From assembly GCA_947650285.1 (NCBI GenBank), contig CANTFL010000692.1, positions 1 through 64,000 on the forward strand: a stretch of 64,000 nt of DNA, written 5' to 3'. The translations under genes and the position numbers were made by a program. This document shows positions 31,201-45,074 of the stretch, one piece after another. Numbering within the stretch: the first letter of the stretch is position 1; each line of letters begins with the position of its first letter. Origin of the DNA: Hyaloperonospora brassicae (taxonomy: Eukaryota; Oomycota; Peronosporomycetes; Peronosporales; Peronosporaceae). Below the pieces are notes generated by a model, which worked only from the letters and a program-made list of their open reading frames with translations, ran no database searches and was not told where the DNA came from.

Positions 31201-34200
31201 ATTCTGTACTTGCGCTATACGTGAAGAAGCGCATATAAGCGTATTTCATAGAAGAGCATTGCACCTTCATTTGCAAAAAAGTTCCAATCTAAGTGTTCAG
31301 GTTTACTGTTACCCACGACGAAAGGGGTGCTGAGCTAGAGAACTTGCCTTAGTGGAATTTGGTAAGAGTCAGCTCTGTATTTGTGATTCTTTTAAAAACA
31401 ATGATGGATCGAAATGAAATAAACGTATCCATCCGATGAGAAAGCTCAAGGACTAAATATTATGTTGTGATAGTTAGCGTCAAGAGGGTAGTTAAGCACT
31501 CCCGATCGCCCGCGGAGATATCGTTCAATTTTCCACGCATGAATTGCGCAGCGATTTTAATTGATCCTTAATAATATTTAATTCCAGATAAGGCGTTGTT
31601 ACGAATCAAAGATAGGAAGACACATTCTTTTTGGTTAATAAACTTAGAGTTTGATCATTAAAATTGAATTTGCTCGTAAGGTTGCCGGTGCTGCAAAGCT
31701 ATTTGGAAATAGAAATATGTTTCAATTGGTGATAATCTTTGCATGAGTGAAGGAAGCACTAATTTCGAGATCACTTAAAATAAAGTGATCATTTTTCATT
31801 AGAGGCCTGGTGGAATTAAGTAATCAAAATACAATTCTTGGGTGCAAATATATTGGTCCCGGTTGTAATACTTGACCTGTAAGCGAAGCTCTGTGCCTAC
31901 CTGATGATATTTTAAGACGCCTTTAGGTGTAAACATACGTTTAAAACGATTGTATATGAAGTCAGTTCAGCCAATAGTGTTCGTGTAATATTTTGTGTGT
32001 GGTAAGCCAACAATAAAGTATCGGAGTTTGATCACATCCAATTTAGGTGCGAGTGTATAAGAAATGGAAATCTAATACCAGCGGTTGCTAAAGAAGCTGG
32101 TTAAATTATATATACGCACCAAATGAATCTTCCAGAACAAGAAGGGATAATTAATTAAATGGGTGGCTGGCAATATGGTACCTAATAACCAAGATATGTG
32201 TTCTTAGGAGTGCTCCAAGATGAGTGGCTTTTGCTGCCTACGAAGTTAATACGGAAAGAGCTAATCAAAACGTTAAATAACTATGTAAATTTACACTATT
32301 TTACCGATCTTAATAACAGGGTGTTGTAAACATAAATGTGGTACTGGAAGGTTCATTTATTCTTTATTGCGCTAAAGAAGACAACAATGAATTGTCGGAT
32401 GTAAGCCATAAATAAGAAAAAAACTTATGGGTGGACGACCTGTCTGTCCGCACAATAGGATGCGGAAAAGACGGAAGAAACTGAAAAACCTATTGACCGA
32501 ATTTGATCTTTTTACGTGTGTATCTCTTAAATTATTTAAAGTTAACCTTACTGTACTTACAAACCACCATCGGGTGATGTGAAGGACCGCACGGTATATT
32601 CCCTCTACCACCCATGGTATATCGTATATCGGAATTGTTTCTCTTGACAAAGGAAAGAAGAGGAATATAATATCGATCTCTATTGAAGGGTAATTTCAAT
32701 ATATCGAGTAAATTATTGATCTACTTATAAATGCAGCTGTAACTTGAGCTATAAGAGTGAATAGGTTAAGGGTTGTACAATGTGATCAGGTCATTATAAG
32801 AATTTTTGACAAGAATTATCAGGCACCAAATCGATGATTTATAAGAGATGGTGGACTAAAAGCTACCGAAATCGAGGATAGTAGTGACGAAGAGGATGCT
32901 GATGAAGCGTTACGGTGCAATCAAGAATATAACAATTTCATGGCTCGATGAGCAATGAATTTGAAAGTGAAGAAAAATATACAGTTGAATAAGTATCGCA
33001 TTACGAGTATCTTAAACGATGTGAAAAATGCTGCTCAGCATTTAGAAGTCCTGCTGGACGTAATTACGTTCGTAACGGATTGTAAGACGACGACATCCAC
33101 GTTAGGCACGCCGAAAGTTTGATGACAGATATCAAGGGATATGACAGCAACAGATGAGAATAAATCGAGCATCACATACTAAAAAAATGAAAACATAACC
33201 GCTTGCAGCGCGTGAAGCCGCGTGGAAATGTTATGTCGGAATTGACGCACCCAATCACGGCAAAAAGGGGCGGCCTAAAGCTCTCGAATTTTATTAGATT
33301 TATAGTATCGTATAAGGGAATATTGTCTGCTAATATTATCCAAATTTCTATACGTCATGAGATTGCCGTGAACACTCGTAGGGATAAAATATTGCAGCCA
33401 TTCGATTTTGCCTATACTATAGACGAGATAAAATGTTGCTAAGGTCACAGTTTGGACATCCTACTACTAATTGAAAAACAGGCATGCAGTGAATGAATTT
33501 ATACGTTATTATTCGCTGAAAATTATATAGTGGAAGGTTGAGATGAAGGGATGCGTGAAACTGATAATGATTACTATATCGTAATAATGTTTGTAAGAAG
33601 ACGTTTGGAATGAGAAATTCTTCACATCTTACCAGTGCAACAGACATTTCATTTTGTATGCATATTAGAAAATCTATGCAGACCTCGACTCAATATCTTC
33701 CAGGTCATAACATTGAATGTATGTATTTTCCGAAGTACATATATATACAAGGGTGAAACCATCGGTATCGGGGTATTATTATGAGTTTAAAGATAAATCT
33801 TTGTCCGTTACATTGTGGAGCTCGCTTTTCTAGATAAACCATGGCTAAGAAAGGATATCAGATCGTATAATATATCGTTCGACTAGGCAAGATATTTTTG
33901 TGTATACATATAGATGAAAGATTTGCGGCCATTAGATTTTCAATTAGGCTTGGCAGACACGACAACAAATTTATAAACCCGTAAAATTTCCATAACCACG
34001 GACACTGAGATCGATATAATCATTTTAGGAAGTCCGACTTACAAAAGTCAATTGAGTAAGGGCATAAATTTTAAATTTCATCTGTATGTCAGATGCGCGA
34101 AGTGCAAATGCGATTCAGAAGTAAAATTGATAGAAAATTTCTATCGCAAAAAAAATTGAAAGGTTGAAAGAAAGACGCCATTTTATTCACAGCTACTAGA

Positions 34201-35038
34201 TAGTTGAGATATTTATAAAACATTAAATACATATTTCGGTCCAGATTAACCGTGAGAGGTCGTGGTATATGGAAGAAATTGGGCACCATTACGTGCAATA
34301 TATAAAGAGCGTTGTAGTTTACAATAACTCGTCGCTTTCTCTAGTCGCACGCCGAATCACGGTCATTCTACAGGATACAATATTCAGAGACATAGGTATC
34401 CTCCAACTATTAGACATAATTTAAATGAATATTTTGAGCAATCATAAACGTTAACCACTAACGATCTATATAAATAAACTGTTTATCATGTAAGTTTTCA
34501 TTGAAATCAGAAAATCCGAAGAAACCTGTATTAATTTTGAAATTCTAAAAATCGAATATATTTTAGGTATTTTTCTTGAAAAAAAGAATATTTATGTTGA
34601 TTGGCAATACTAATTTTAACATCGCGCGATACAAGTGTCTAAATACAATATAAAACTACCGCGACAATCCTGCATATACAGGTCTCGATTGGATATTATG
34701 AGACGAGCTGTAGTGTGAAAAAAGAAGAATAGATGATACTTGCCTTTAAAACGAGGCTAAGATACAGATGGAATACGTTAAGGATCAAACGATTAAAAAT
34801 TTGTGGATACATTATTAATCGAGACTAACATAATAAAGAATCCGAGGAAGACAATAGACTTAATACTGCCGACGAATAAAATATTATATATTTGAAGAAA
34901 ATCAAGATGGTATATAATGGAATAATAATGCGGTTTGCTGGTAGCACTGCCAAATCGGGATAACCAATTCTGGGTGGTCGTGCCTTTACAACTATTCTAA
35001 AGGCTGATATATATGTAACAAAAAGTTTTTCGCGAAAT
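28260..35038. other. A/T-rich gene-free DNA
   Basis: The base composition changes abruptly to strongly A/T-rich. Reading both strands I find only short frames without recognisable domains, no tandem arrays and no clear repeat partners. Probably very old, decayed intergenic or repeat DNA. Confidence 0.6.
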
Positions 35039-36410
35039 CCACGACTGGAGGTACACCCCTATTTTGCTACGGACAGACTCGCCCTTCTAAAATGACAAAA
35101 TATACTTCATATTTTTTGGTGCAGAATAAGTAAAACACGTGGTCACGTTACTACTGCTCGATATATCCCTATCTTAAACGGTAAATGCACTCATGCGCAC
35201 GATTTTATCAGTCGCTTTTAGCCGGGGAGGTATACAAACGAGCATGGCTTGCAGGGATCTCTACTTTATTGAAGACGGTATACAATCACATGGTACGATG
35301 CCAAGATCGGACCACCGGCTGTGGCAACGACATCCGAGTTTGTACGTGATCACAGTCACTAGTCGTTTGAAGCCGGGCCCACAACTCATTTTCACAAGTC
35401 AAGAGCGTAAAGTCGTTGCGGCCTTTGCCGGAGATTTCTACATGACACAAGCCGCTAATGGGAAGATACTTCTGCAAGAGTGGAACAAACTTTGCGCGTG
35501 GTAGGAGGCACGCAAGTCGAGCAAAATTTTCGAATTTAACATTCAAGTATTGCGTGCAAATTTTATAATGAGTTGCACGAGTCGCCGACGTAACGGCTTG
35601 GCGCGTGGACAAAATAGGAAGGCGAAGCGGGGTGACGAATGGCCACGGGACATACAGATGAGAAGCTAAGCTGCCGATTGTCAAAAGGTGGCGTTATGCA
35701 CGAAACAGCCGGGTTTGCGGAACGCTGAAAGAGGTAGATAAAGGCGTAAATTAACATGCGTAGATTTGGCATGCGTCTGCCGAATTAATCTGTTGTAATT
35801 TCCTAAAAATACACCTTTTCCATAGAAATTCTAGTTTTTCGAATGTCGTCAATTGACCGTTGCGTCGCTGCAGCATCTTCATCACCTCCGCTACTCCACA
35901 AAACTAATTTGATTAGGAGCCATTACGATGCCAATGAGCACAACCGCGACTATCTACAGCGTGTGACTGTACTTAAACGTTGTTTTCAGCTGCAGCGGAT
36001 GCTGCTTGATATAAGATTTTCTCTATACTGCCTCGGTTTTACCCAGTAGACGGTCACCTAAGCGTATTATCTCTTCCTTCTTCTACTGTGCCACTCTTTC
36101 CTCCAGAATCGTTATGGCTTAACGGATATTCAATTTCGTTGGGCGATGAACTGAATCACGAGTATGCTTCTCGTTAGCTTCCTCGAAGAACGGAAAAACA
36201 CGTACCGCGTGCAGTAATTATGGAACTACAGCTAACATCTGGGACGAGATACGCACCAACTCATTCCGTTAGACCGTACTGTAGTGTATACGTACTATAT
36301 TACGCACCTACAAATATGAAGTCCTTTCTACCATTACGGAGGGCGGGTGTGCCCGTATTCAAAATGGGGGGTGTTCCTGTAGCAAAAGTGTTGTGTGCCC
36401 CAAGTCGTGG
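35039..36410. mobile_element. DNA transposon-like element with long TIRs (1.37 kb)
   Basis: The left end 35039-35145 and the reverse complement of 36300-36410 align over about 105 bp, both beginning CCACGACT followed by GG-rich and CACCC segments. A third copy of this end lies at 62434-62545. The interior is richer in G/C than its surroundings. A frame at 35193-35504 reads CRDLYFIEDGIQSH, LWQRHPSLY and LIFTSQE, which faintly recalls a FLYWCH zinc finger with lost Cys (weak). No matching target duplication was seen, so the superfamily is unassigned. A Mutator-like element is one option. Confidence 0.65.
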
Positions 36411-37415
36411 CTATATAAGAATTTTTACATTATGCGCGATAATTTGTTTATAAGAAAAAAGATTAGTAAAAAATCAAAGAATTGAAATGAATGATATCAA
36501 AATGAGTGATAAGGTCACATGCAAAATTTTAAATTAATAAGTTGCTTTGTCCAATTTCGGAATGCATTTTGAGTTACGGTCGATGCATAACAAGTTCATG
36601 TAAATGGTGATAGTAACGAAAGCGTTGGTAGGTTAGCAGTTAAAAATGGACAGATAACGATTTTTCATATGATCATTACTGACAGAGACCAACAGCTTTA
36701 AACACATCAACTGATCACAATCAAATTAATATAGATGTAAATGACAATGAGTTGAGTTGATATTGAATTTAATTCAGATGATATCGTATAGTTTAACATG
36801 AGAGACATTTTTTTAAACATTCGACCGTGCAAGTAGACGCAATGCATCAATTTTTATCGAATAATAGATAGCATGCAAAAAAGAAAAGAATCATGAATCT
36901 CTCACTGATATGGCTCACCTTTCAAACATTATGAATTAAATATCATGCATCGCAACAATTTGCCCCTTTAAAACGCCTCACAATAAGTTCAACAATGAGA
37001 AAAAATATTATATATATGTGCTAGATCTACCGCGTATCGGAAGATATGGAGGGGTTCTGATCTTATGCAACGAAATAATCGTATTTATATCACTCTTGTT
37101 CGAATGATGCTTACTAAGGTATAAATTGCATTAATTTGCGGATATTGGCGTTTTTATTTAAATTATTGATATATATCTGGATTGTGCAACTACATGTTAA
37201 AATGATATTTTTATAAAGCTAACGACGCCCAAATGACATTGTCGGATCAACCGATAAAATTTGATGATTAATATATTTAAAATTCGAGGTTTCATCACAT
37301 TCGGTCGTTGCCGCAGTCTATCCAGCAAAACAAGTGATCTTGTAGGGTCGATGCATTTCACTACTGTATATTTTTCAACATGAACTTGTAGTGTAGTGAA
37401 GTTCGCTCGTTTGCT
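36411..37415. other. A/T-rich gene-free DNA
   Basis: Nothing recognisable between the TIR element and the third copy of repeat R. Confidence 0.5.
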
Positions 37416-37419
37416 CAGA

Positions 37420-38030
37420 CTCTCCCGACAATCCACTGGCGCCCGGACGACCGACTGACGGAGGGGGCACCGTAATTTCGTGTTCTGTATGTTCTTGCTC
37501 ACCTTGTGTACCCGTTGGTGGGGCGGGTTGCGCTCTTCTTGGTGGACTTGACCGAAACAGAACTTGACCGTCTTAGAGGTAGGTTTGGATCGGGTGGGAA
37601 TGCTTCACCCGGTCAAACGTGGGTGGATAGCGTGGAATTTCTCGACCCGATCGCTTGTAACTTGGGCGCTCTTCCAGAGTCGCCTAAGCCAAAGATGATG
37701 CTTGTTACGCGAGACTTCTGACCATTTGAGACGTCTCGCGATCCTGATCTGGGTCTTTATCGTTCCTTGTGTCTAATCGCGGAAAAGTGTGGAGGGTCTT
37801 GAGAACTGATCACGCGCCTGGCCATTCAATCCAGGGGCGGTGCTCACGCAGACGCAGTCGCTCTATTGTCAACAGGAGGCCAATTATCCATCCCGGGTGA
37901 AGACGACACGAGTTCATGGCAGCAAATTGAATTCTATCTAGTGTAAACCAATCATATCCAAACCTATACCTGATCCTTTCCTGTCCACTCAATCTTCTGC
38001 TAAGTACCACTCTACTATGCATCACGTTCT
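37420..38030 (+). repeat. Repeat R, third copy
   Basis: Alignable to both arms of the inverted pair at 27087-28000. It starts near a TGGCGCCCGGACGA motif (37437-37450) that would serve as a primer-binding site if R is the 5' part of an LTR element; this is unproven. A frame at 37506-37721 has no recognised domain. It stands out as an island of mixed composition in the A/T-rich desert. Confidence 0.65.
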
Positions 38031-38065
38031 TGTTATGTAGTCCATCGCAGATTCCCCATCCTTCG

Positions 38066-38165
38066 TAATCGCGTACTGATTCGCGTACTTAGTACACGAT
38101 TGCGATCGCGTACTTAGTCCCAATCGCGTACCTCGTCCCGATCGCGTACAACGCTGCGATCGTAG
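38066..38165 (+). repeat. Short tandem array around ATCGCGTAC
   Basis: ATCGCGTAC or a close variant recurs about every 18-20 bp, six times or so, with TTAGTCCC- or CTCGTCCC-like spacers. Confidence 0.8.
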
Positions 38166-38169
38166 TCAC

Positions 38170-41100
38170 AAGCAGTCATTTACCACTCCAGCAGACTCAC
38201 TCATCGATGTCAAGTGATCCACATCACTCTGACCCTGATGCCAGTGAGTATTACACACTAAGTGTGGCTTCGATCAGGTTTACCTCGCTCGGTGTGCGGT
38301 CGTTGCCGCCACTCGCCTGATTGATGGGGGATCCACTTCAATCGTAGTCCAAAGGTATCATCTGTTCACTAAATCGTTTTATTTACATGAGGTCACCTCA
38401 AAAAATTTAGATCACCTTATTAGGAATGCCTACTGGAAAAGGAACGAGCATGTAGAGTAAGTGCACCTTCAACAGTAAGTAGTACGGACTCCGGAGGTAA
38501 GTTAGTTTGACGTAAAGATTGCGGTCGTTTTTTCAACATAGTTCATTAATATCAGGTGGAGCTAATTGATCTTAAGCAGCGAGTCTACATCTGGTGAGAA
38601 CAGAGATTATTATACGCGTCGATTAAGGTTTTCTAAAGTCGTGCGAAGACAAAAATTTCTAGCGGTGCTATATTTCTCGATTCTTACCGTATCAAATGCG
38701 GCTATTGCCTGCGAAAATGAAGCAATTTTAACAATCACATTGAATATGCTAGTTGATGCGATTATCGACCGCCAATCACATAATCCTGTTTTTCGTTAAC
38801 CATATAATTAGTAAGTATTATTTCATTTCGACCAGACGCTTAACCTTACACGGTTAACAATACACAGCCAAACTAATCTGCCAAGCTCAGCCACTTATGT
38901 TGACGGCCAAATTCGATCGTCTCGATGCTTATTCAGCTTGTAGATTCCGAAGTGTCGACCCATTATTTTTACTAAAAAACGACACTACGAAAAACACGTG
39001 GCGATTCTATATATTTAATTTACCCGGCTACGATTCGATGCTGCGCTTGTTCGTCGCGATCTCTAAAGGGGGCGAAAAAACCTTATATTGACCAAATGAC
39101 GTAATTTGGCTCTAGTATTCCTATAGTGTCGCGAGCCTCAATAATCCTGAGACAAGACGATCGCAAGTACAATATTTTATGCCAAATGTGTAACCGATTA
39201 CCCGATGTCTCATCGAATTCGACTGCAGGCTTTTTGAGGTCCAGTTCATAGCGTAAAGCACTACTAAAAATCGCTAAAATACATTTAGAAACGACCCCGC
39301 ATGCGCCAGTAGGCTATAAAATGTATTAATTAACCTTTGACATTTCTATAGTACGCAGTTTCGCTTGAAGAGGGTCATTCGAATCGACCAATTCATGATT
39401 TGATTGACGCAGTATTTTTATCATCGATTTTAACGATAGAGTGTCTCGATACTAGGACAAAAATACACTCATCCAACCACAATTCTAATTTACTGCAGAT
39501 GTGGGAGATGCGATCGGCGAAACTATTGGTGAGAAATGGAATGCAAATAATCACAATAGAAGTTTTATACAAAAAAATACATTGCTTGTTAGATGCAGTG
39601 AAAACGAACATGATTGCAAAGGTGACACTAATAAAGACCCCCAAAATGTCGAGGAACAAAATTTAAATTTTCAGGAGACGCGAATCCTATTAATTTTCTA
39701 TTGTTAATTGAGACCGTCAAATTCGAAGAAGGGTGATCAAAATCTGATTTTGACTTGTTAATAAGGTCTCCGGTCCACGTGCATGATGTCGATATCGCCG
39801 TAAATAGGCTCAATATATTTGAACCCCGGATGCGCTGAGAAATCAGACTTCTATATGAGTTATCAGTTCGGGATGACGGCTAAGGAGAAGTTATTATAAG
39901 CACTCTATTGATAATTGAATATGCCAAGCCCATTGTCGTTAGATTTTACCTGGTTGTCTAATGTTGTACTATATGAATAAAAAGAAACCAACGTTGTCAA
40001 TAATGGTTAAAATGTGGACTGGACTGTAATTCAATTTTCCACATTCGGCAAATATAATCCCTTAAATAACTTATATAATCAATTGGGTCTCCTTCATCGT
40101 CAGAAGTCAGGGCACGTATGGAATAGTCGGTCTCTATCAATTGACATGTATGACAGTTGAATCATTGTGGCTATTTTTGTCGAAAATTATAATTCTCGGA
40201 ACAATGAGTTGATTTAAGTAGATATAATATTTTAAACAGGATTAAAATGTAGCGATCGTAGCCGAGCCCTCAGATTTTTTCGTCATTAAACGCGGCCTAA
40301 ATGTTATCCAGTAGTGGTGTTATACATAGATAATATGATCGTGCTTGGCCGAAAATAACGAATTAAAATTAAGGTTCGAAGATTATGATTGCAATTGATA
40401 TAAGTAACATTGGGCTTGCTTTGTTCAAATGATCGTAGGTTATCTTTGCACCACAAAAATAATCTACGATTATCATGAATTAAAAATGAATGTGATAGAT
40501 CAACCTGACATATAGAACGACCTAAGTTCAAGCTTCTATATGAGTAGGTGGCGTCTGATGTTTTCATTTTATTTATAACGATACTCGTCGACTTGTGTAT
40601 CAGGTTAGAAAAATATTAAGAAAGTCGACGATGAGAAATTTTTTCATTATATTTGAGCTCTGTGCCCAAACTGTTTAACCTGGGATTAATTAGCTTGATG
40701 AAGTATTTTAATTGCAACCGGAAGCAGCTGTAATGTATAAGAGATAACCTTTAGATAATGTACGATACAATCAGTATTAATGCCGAGCAAAAATAGTGGC
40801 TTAAATGTGGATATAGCAGTCTAATTGCGATTTAGATGGCTCATACCGAGCACTTCTACGTATTCTCGTTATCTTGTTAAGATTAATGCACGATGGCCTA
40901 TAGAGTTTATAGACACAAATACTATATGAATTTACATAATTAAATGCAAATCGCTTCACATACAAGCACACACGGTAAGAAACGAAAAGAACGTGCAGTA
41001 ATCGGAACCACTTTCATTAGCTAGTTGTCCGTGCGCCGGCATAATAGGGTATATATTTTTTTAAGTTTGCGAGTCTCACTCCAATCCAAGATCATTTTCT

Positions 41101-41955
41101 TTTTTTATGTAGTAATTTCAAACCATTTTATTTTACTTTTGCAAATGTGCAATTTGCAAGACGAAAGTTTAACTTGTACAACGTTTAAAAGTCGGCGTAT
41201 ATAACAAAATGATCATCTAGCGATTGGCGTCGCATTATACTTTTAAAATGCACCACAGATAACTAAACCACGAAGTGACAATTTTTACGTCAATGAGAAT
41301 TTTGCGTTTAAATAGTAATGAAATTGGTCAAACAATTGCTATTTTTACAAATTATAAGATAAAAGAACTCCATGTCAATATTTAATTTTTATTGCTTACG
41401 ATTGATGAGGTTACGACATTATCAAGGTCCGTATACACAGTAAACTAATACTGATGAACTTTTCGATAGACTTGAATTGATTTTAATGTTACTGGACTAG
41501 TAAGAATTCACGACCATGCTGAGACAAACCATTTTTAATAAGCCTCGTTTCAAAAATTTAACATCTTAGGACTCGCTGTACATTTATTCTTGATCAAAGA
41601 ACGGTCTTTTAATGTGGTACATGTAACAACAGATTATCGGCACTACACTGAAAGACGAAGTAATTATTCTATCAACAAAGATTACAATTTTGAGTTGGTT
41701 CGAACACTAATGAGAGGGTACATATGCTTTACACATAACAAAGATTCATCAATTCTGGACATCCTATGTCTCTCGATTTATTGAAGATAGTTGAAAATTA
41801 TGGCTAAAACCTGTCTTAAACAAAGGTGTCTATTTTCGTAAAATCGATCGTTGTAGCAAATCAAATTTGAGAAAGAAAGGGTATTTCTTGACTAGGACAA
41901 ACTGCAAGACATATTTCTCGAATAACGCAAGAGGTTTTACTGTGTCAATTAATCG
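38170..41955. other. A/T-rich gene-free DNA
   Basis: Only short frames are present. The frame 38566-38799 contains a hydrophobic run (FLAVLYFSILTVSNAA) but no suitably placed Met and no recognisable domain. Confidence 0.5.
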
Positions 41956-41959
41956 AAAA

Positions 41960-42490
41960 AGCATCTATACAGCACAAGACGAATTGAATTTGCTTCGCAC
42001 GAACGTGAGTATTAAATTTACGCTGTCTGTATTACTTAACTTGTCACGAACCTCAAAATCAGCTCGTGGCGTCTCAAATATCCGCATTGGTCCGTGCTGG
42101 ATGTCCTTAAACACCAATGTAATGGGGTCGCGAATCTTAATCCATAAGACCCAATTTTTGGGTTGAACAGCCATTTCAAATTGGTCTGAAGCAACTTGCA
42201 TTGTTTCGACAACATTGTGACAAGCCCTTATTCCGACGTATGGCTAGATGAACCACCTGACCAGGTTTTCGTCCTTGTCCCTCTTTTACTAATAGATTTC
42301 AGTCTTCTAGTTGTTGGTTCGATATGCATAAGTAAATCCGAACGTAGCAGAAAAAACCTAGTGCTTTCTGAACATCTATGTCTGTTGATCACCGGGTTCT
42401 CACAATCCTTTGGCCTGTTTATATCCTTGATTGTGAAGATGAGCTATAAACTTCTTTTTAACAGCAAATTTTTTACATATTACTCTTTTA
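41960..42490 (-). pseudogene. Very old Gag relic of the A/B/C family
   Basis: The minus-strand frame 41965-42201 reads AVQPKNWVLWIKIRDPITLV and RIFETPRADFEVRDKL. It lines up with the Gag core of element A (GRAKTWSLGLESSDPNVF and TFEQPRAEFRAR-type). The similarity continues to about 42490: a stretch read on the plus strand (LSEHLCLLITGFSQSFGL) matches the plus-strand reading of A near 6525 (LSQQLCLLSTDFSQLLGL). It shows that at least part of the A/T-rich desert is degraded retrotransposon. Confidence 0.6.
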
Positions 42491-42499
42491 AAAATGACG

Positions 42500-44590
42500 T
42501 TCTTTGAGCTCTGTTTATAAAATTCAATATACCACTGATTGCTCTGTCACGTAAAAAAGAGCTGAATAGAAAATATCTGTACATGCAATACCACATAATT
42601 TTAAGTTGATGTGACGCGTGAGGTAATATCTTCCTTCTTTATTCAATATTCATCCTGGGCGAGAGACCTGGTCGTTAATATACATCGAAGTTTGCCAAAC
42701 GTAATGGAGGCCTTACCATTCCAGGTAACTGATTAGCTCTAATACCGTGACATTACCAATGTTTGCACATTTAATAACCCATGATCATGGAGCTTTCGTA
42801 GTAATTAAGGAATATGAGCAAAGGCAGCTCAGAACAGAATTATAATGCTTTTATAGAATAATTGTTAAGCTCCGATATATGGCTTCTAAATGCCTATCAC
42901 ATTGCATAAAAATGAAAACTAAACAGGCAGAAGCGAACTCGCTATTGCACATCTTTAGCAGCAAATAGTGGCTATATTATGTAATTATGTTGTAGATAGT
43001 AATTAATAGTAAAGCGGTTTCTAAAAGTGCGTCCGACGGTAAACGTTTAGTTAAATCGACACGCTGAGCTAGTATAATAAAATTTGGTTTCATCAGGTAA
43101 GATTACTGTTGTTAATACATTACTCACCGTTGACAAATACTAGGCTTAACCCGTTCCAGATATCTAACAAATCATTCCGGTTATAATGACTCACTGTCGC
43201 GTGCAAAATCTGGATCCTGACAAACAAAAATGATGGCTGGTCACATAACCCAGTCTTATTGCAGTATGAATCGGTCTACATAGCTAGTATTATATTTCTG
43301 TTGACCGAAAAATCTTTCTTCAGCGTTATCGCCGCAAACATTTTCTCATTTGTGACTTTTTATGTGCAATGGCATGAACAGCTTCTTGTTCAAGATGTTC
43401 AAGGTATACCTACGCAATAGTATTAAAACGAATAGCAGCAGAAGTTCTAGGTGTACTTTGATAAGCGTCAATTTGCATGATTAGTCGACTACACGTCAGT
43501 ACCACTCAAGTATTGCATTCGTCTCCGGAAAGACCTCAATATTGCACTGGTCTGGTCTCGAATAATATCATATAATTTTACCAAAACACTTTATCGGGCA
43601 ATACACGTCCTGCGCTAGTCATGGTATAAATGTAGGAGCATATATTTCAACTGGGATGGTCACCTAAATTAAGTCCAATTTAATTAATCGACCCCCATAT
43701 AAAGCATTTAGAATCTCATATATTGACATTAGTATCGGGTTATTTTTGCGCGACTTGTCATAGGCACTGGACAGCGATACACAATGACATAGATGAATTT
43801 ATAAATTCGATCATTTACACAGCTTCCTGCAGGGGCTGTCACTGATCAGCATCTATGCAACCCCAAAATGTTGACCTCTCTAGGGTGACTACATTACTAT
43901 ATTTTAGTTACAATGTACCACGTCGTAGATGGAACCAGGTAAATTATATCTTTAATATTTATTACAAAAAATATTATATTAAAATTCATGTTTGTGAGAA
44001 AAAAGTAGCGTACACAGCTTCAATGAACTACAAAAATCGAATATCTCCGAGGACGGCGGCTGGAGATGATTAGTTATGTAAGAAGTGCTGTTGCGTTCGT
44101 GTTTCCAAATTCACCATTACTTTTACGGGTACAAGTCACATGGAGTTAGAAGACCATTACGAGGTTGACTCTCACTGACAACAGTGAAGGTCAGTAGCCT
44201 GCTAGGTAAATGCACTAATCAGAAATAGCGGTAAATGACAAAGATATAGAATCATATCGTAGCAAATGCAAAATTGGTATTTAAATACAATGAAGTCCAG
44301 CGGGTATTAGCTTTGACCTGGCATAATTAGCGCAGTATGACCTAATTATGATTGCTTCCACTCACCAGCCATTGCACGAATCTATAAGCCTTTAATGGGC
44401 TAATATAAATCCAATTCTAAGTTTCGGATAGACCCTTGAATATCTTAATAATATCACTGAGGTTAGAGTTAATGCTACAAGACTATTTTAATCTATAATA
44501 ATTTTGTACGAATACTTACAAATCTAATTTATGTAACGAGGTAATTCGTCACCATTACACTAACATGTGCAAGTAAACCCACGTCAGGTC
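42500..44590. other. A/T-rich gene-free DNA
   Basis: No motif, repeat partner or convincing ORF seen up to the left target site of element C. Confidence 0.5.
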
Positions 44591-44592
44591 TA

Positions 44593-45047
44593 TGTAAGGA
44601 GGCACGCTTCTTACTAAATGACTTAAATACCTAGTGAAGAATTTACACGAGGCTGCGTGCTGCTGGCGTCACGTACACGCGGCGAGATAGTGCAATTGAA
44701 GCAACTAAGAACAGAAGGCTCTGTCTAAGAGAAGTAGAAAAGTTTTTTAGTAACCATTTGGCTCGTATAATCAATTATTGTCTTAATCTAAATATAATAA
44801 ACTACAATCTCATATGTGGATCTCTTGCTCGCCGTCCATTGCGCGCGTCCAGCAGTGATTAATGGGTAATTTTGTTAATGTAAGTACAATTTCCATAGTA
44901 TGTAACCCATGACTATATCTTTGGGGGTAATATTCCGCCAACATCACCTCTTCTCGTAAAGTGTTGATTGAGAATAATCTTAACTGAGAACACCCAGAAA
45001 TTGGTTCATATGAATCAAAAATTCATAAACGTACTCGTTTCGTTACA
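44593..45047 (-). repeat. 3' LTR of element C
   Basis: 455 bp, TGTAAGG...CGTTACA on the plus strand. It pairs with 52733-53188: for example the CAATCTCAT-TGTGGATCTCTTGCTC segment and the CATTGCGCGCGTCCA segment recur in both. The latter is also found in the A-type LTRs as CATTGCGCGCGTC, the only obvious similarity between the two LTR types. Divergence between the two LTRs of C is high, so the insertion is old. Confidence 0.88.
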
Positions 45048-45074
45048 TCACCACCCCGTTAAGCATCAGTCACT

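Noticed and set aside
37437..37450. TGGCGCCCGGACGA as a retroviral (Lys-tRNA) primer-binding site
   Set aside because: The match to the lentiviral-type site is only about 9 bases and no viral gene lies near it; kept only as a possible primer site of repeat R.
38566..38799. Possible secreted effector (hydrophobic run FLAVLYFSILTVSNAA)
   Set aside because: The only Met lies about 28 residues before the hydrophobic run, there is no RXLR or other effector motif, and the frame sits in A/T-rich noise.
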